A stretch of 64,000 nt of DNA. Origin: Hyphomicrobiales bacterium. GTDB taxonomy: Bacteria > Pseudomonadota > Alphaproteobacteria > Rhizobiales > Rhizobiaceae. The notes beneath the pieces are model-generated. The model searched no databases. It worked only from the letters and a program-made list of their open reading frames with translations, and was not told the origin of the DNA. The position numbers were made by a program, and so were the translations under genes. The DNA is taken from contig UBYX01000007.1 in assembly GCA_900469955.1 (NCBI GenBank), forward strand, positions 1 to 64,000. The letters run 5' to 3'. Below, in pieces: positions 62,312-64,000 of this stretch; position 1 is the stretch's first letter; each line of letters begins with the position of its first letter.

Positions 62312-63315
62312 CAATGGTATCCTTCCTCTGGATCGATCTTGCCGCGGAAGACCCAGTAAGCATAGGCGGTGTAGGCAAGGATCATCGGCACGAGAACGAC
62401 GGCTCCGACAAGCAGGAACTTCAGCGAACTCTCCGGCGCGGCGGCGTCCTTGATCGTGAGCACTCCAGGGATCATGTACGGATAGAAGCTGATCCCAAGG
62501 CCAACGAAGCTCAGCACGAACAGTCCTAGCGCGGAAAGGAAGGGCTGCAGGTGCCTGTCATGCGTCAGGCCGTGCCAGAGTGCGAACGCGCACAAGGCGA
62601 GCAACAGTGGCACGAAGGACGAGAAGAAGGCGATGGGCCAGCCGAACCATCGCTCGAAGTACATCTGGTTAATGAAAGGCGTCCAGAGAGACACCGCTCC
62701 GATCAGGGCCAGGAGCCCAAGGCTCAAAGGGCGCGCGAGCTTAGCCGAGCGCGCCTGGATCTCTCCGGACGTCTTTAAGTTGAGCCATGTGACGCCGAGT
62801 AGCGCGTAGCCCACGAGTACTGCGACGCCCGTGAGGACCGAGAAAGGCGTGAGCCAGTCCCACCAGCCGCCGGCGTACTGCCTGCCCCGGACGGCAATGC
62901 CCTGCACCAGCGCCCCAAGCGCGATTCCCTGCATCAGAGCCGCAACGGATGATCCGATCCAGAAACCGAAATCCCACAGATGCGACTCATGATGGGTACG
63001 CCACCGGAATTCGAAGGCGACGCCGCGGAAGATCAGGCTAACGAGCATAAGGATGATCGGCATGTAGAGCGCAGGCATGATGATTGCGTAGGCGAGTGGG
63101 AATACGGCCATGAGGCCGCCGCCGCCGAGCACTAGCCAGGTTTCGTTGCCGTCCCAAACGGGAGCAATCGAGTTCGTCATCACGTCACGGTCGCGCCTCC
63201 TGCGGAAGAACGGGAAGACGATGCCGATCCCGAGGTCGAATCCGTCCAGCACGACATAGGCGAGAACCGCAAAGGCGATGATCCCTGCCCAGACGAAAGA
63301 AAGGTCAATCTCCAT
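62311..63315 (-). CDS. cydB: Cytochrome bd ubiquinol oxidase subunit II
   Basis: 334 residues from the ATG at 63315, preceded by GGAGGA. A longer in-frame start would add a basic leader unlike the family. It begins with a membrane helix containing V-L-D-G-F-D-L-G-I-G, the signature of CydB, and has about eight further helices, with W-D-G-N-E-T-W-L-V near residue 57. It is the partner of CydA in the high-affinity, proton-pump-independent terminal oxidase that reduces oxygen with quinol. Confidence 0.95.
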   Translation of the reverse strand: MEIDLSFVWAGIIAFAVLAYVVLDGFDLGIGIVFPFFRRRRDRDVMTNSIAPVWDGNETWLVLGGGGLMAVFPLAYAIIMPALYMPIILMLVSLIFRGVAFEFRWRTHHESHLWDFGFWIGSSVAALMQGIALGALVQGIAVRGRQYAGGWWDWLTPFSVLTGVAVLVGYALLGVTWLNLKTSGEIQARSAKLARPLSLGLLALIGAVSLWTPFINQMYFERWFGWPIAFFSSFVPLLLALCAFALWHGLTHDRHLQPFLSALGLFVLSFVGLGISFYPYMIPGVLTIKDAAAPESSLKFLLVGAVVLVPMILAYTAYAYWVFRGKIDPEEGYH

Positions 63316-64000
63316 GTCGTCCTCCAATCGGATAATCCTGCGCCGCACCCGGCATGACGCCCGCCGTTCGAATCGGACCGGCATCCAGTTCTTGATCCAT
63401 GTCCAGAGGCGTTGGCGGCCGGCGCATGAGCTTCAGCAGATAGTAGACGCCAACGCCGAACACGACGAAGTAGACGGCAATGAATATCAGAAGTGAGGTC
63501 CCGACTGCGGGAGCGGAAACCGGAGACAGGCTCTGGGCGGTTCTAAGATGTCCGTAGACTGTCCAGGGCTGACGTCCGACCTCTGTCGTGTACCAGCCGG
63601 CGAGCACCGCCACGAATCCGGAACCTCCCATGGCGACACAAACCCGGTGGAGCCACGGCGTGTCATACAGGTTTCCCTTCCAGCGCGCCCACAGAGACCA
63701 GAGCCCGACGCCTAGCATCAGGAAACCGAGACCGACCATGATCCGGAAGGTGATGAACGGCATGAGCGCCGGCGGGCGCTGATCGCGTGGCCATTCCTTC
63801 AATCCCTTGATCTCGCCGTCCAGTTCATGCGTCAGGATCAAGGAACCGAGCTTCGGAACCTCGACCGCGTAGCGGGTGGTCTCCGCCTCGTCGTCCGGAA
63901 TGCCGAACAGCACGAGGGGAGCGCCGTCCTTGTGCGTCTCGTAATGTCCTTCCATGGCCGCGATCTTCGCGGGCTGATGTTTGAGCGTATTCAGGCCGTG
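63305..64000 (-). CDS. cydA: Cytochrome bd ubiquinol oxidase subunit I, C-terminal part, cut by window edge
   Basis: The last 231 residues are present; the gene enters from the right edge. The segment begins H-G-L-N-T-L-K-H-Q-P-A-K-I-A-A-M-E, followed by the typical G-R-Q-P-W near the quinol side and three membrane helices. The stop overlaps the cydB start region, so the two are coupled. The short spacing suggests the CIO-type (short Q-loop) group, but that loop lies outside the window. Confidence 0.93.
   Translation of the reverse strand, partial: HGLNTLKHQPAKIAAMEGHYETHKDGAPLVLFGIPDDEAETTRYAVEVPKLGSLILTHELDGEIKGLKEWPRDQRPPALMPFITFRIMVGLGFLMLGVGLWSLWARWKGNLYDTPWLHRVCVAMGGSGFVAVLAGWYTTEVGRQPWTVYGHLRTAQSLSPVSAPAVGTSLLIFIAVYFVVFGVGVYYLLKLMRRPPTPLDMDQELDAGPIRTAGVMPGAAQDYPIGGRHGD

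Overview
The window looks like DNA from a Rhizobiales alphaproteobacterium, probably Rhizobiaceae. This is inferred from the high GC content, a DUF982 protein, NodQ-type fused cysNC, ExoF/ExoY-type polysaccharide genes, a VirB/VirD4 secretion system and a LuxI/LuxR pair. The species cannot be named from the sequence alone. Three tRNA genes and a cytochrome bd operon at the right end suggest a chromosome or chromid.

Layout. (1) 1-278: the start of an ExoY-type sugar transferase that runs off the left edge. (2) 473-13077, minus strand: a tightly packed type IV secretion operon in the order virB1-B2-B3-B4-second lytic transglycosylase-virB5-lipoprotein-virB6-B8-B9-B10-B11-virD4. No relaxase or origin of transfer was recognised. 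A divergent gene encodes a secreted nuclease-fold protein. (3) 14.1-17.8 kb: a PAS-GGDEF diguanylate cyclase, a small unknown protein, an XRE regulator and a luxR-luxI quorum-sensing pair. (4) 17.8-21.3 kb: a gene-poor stretch with an IS66 transposase relic, a 56-residue membrane protein, a terminator-like hairpin and a DUF982 gene. (5) 21.3-59.5 kb: a large polysaccharide locus. (6) 60-64 kb: an exported Gly-Asn repeat protein, tRNA-Val, two tRNA-Asp, and the cydAB operon with a CydX-like small gene.

The polysaccharide locus has the parts of a Wzx/Wzy-type assembly line: a CapD/FlaA1-type sugar-nucleotide enzyme, an initiating phosphoglycosyl transferase, four glycosyltransferases, a flippase, an O-antigen ligase/polymerase-type protein, a Wzc-like co-polymerase with destroyed ATPase motifs, and an ExoF-like export protein. 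Amino-sugar decoration is suggested by a PIG-L deacetylase, a DegT aminotransferase and a formyltransferase. Its most distinctive feature is sulfation. An operon makes the sulfate donor PAPS (cysD, cysNC) and clears the by-product PAP (cysQ), and it continues into PHP, ATP-grasp, a 41-codon ORF, epimerase and glycosyltransferase genes. Three sulfotransferases lie downstream. Two RTX calcium-binding proteins and a pectate-lyase-like protein are candidates for extracellular partners or processing enzymes. The inference is a sulfated, possibly N-formylated, surface polysaccharide. Its structure and the roles of the PHP/ATP-grasp genes are not predictable from known loci I recognise.

Oddities worth checking are an A8 frameshift in a methyltransferase, RTX repeats whose spacing varies in exact steps of nine residues, a possible frameshifted N-terminus of the DegT aminotransferase, and near-perfect operator-like palindromes in the central promoter region.
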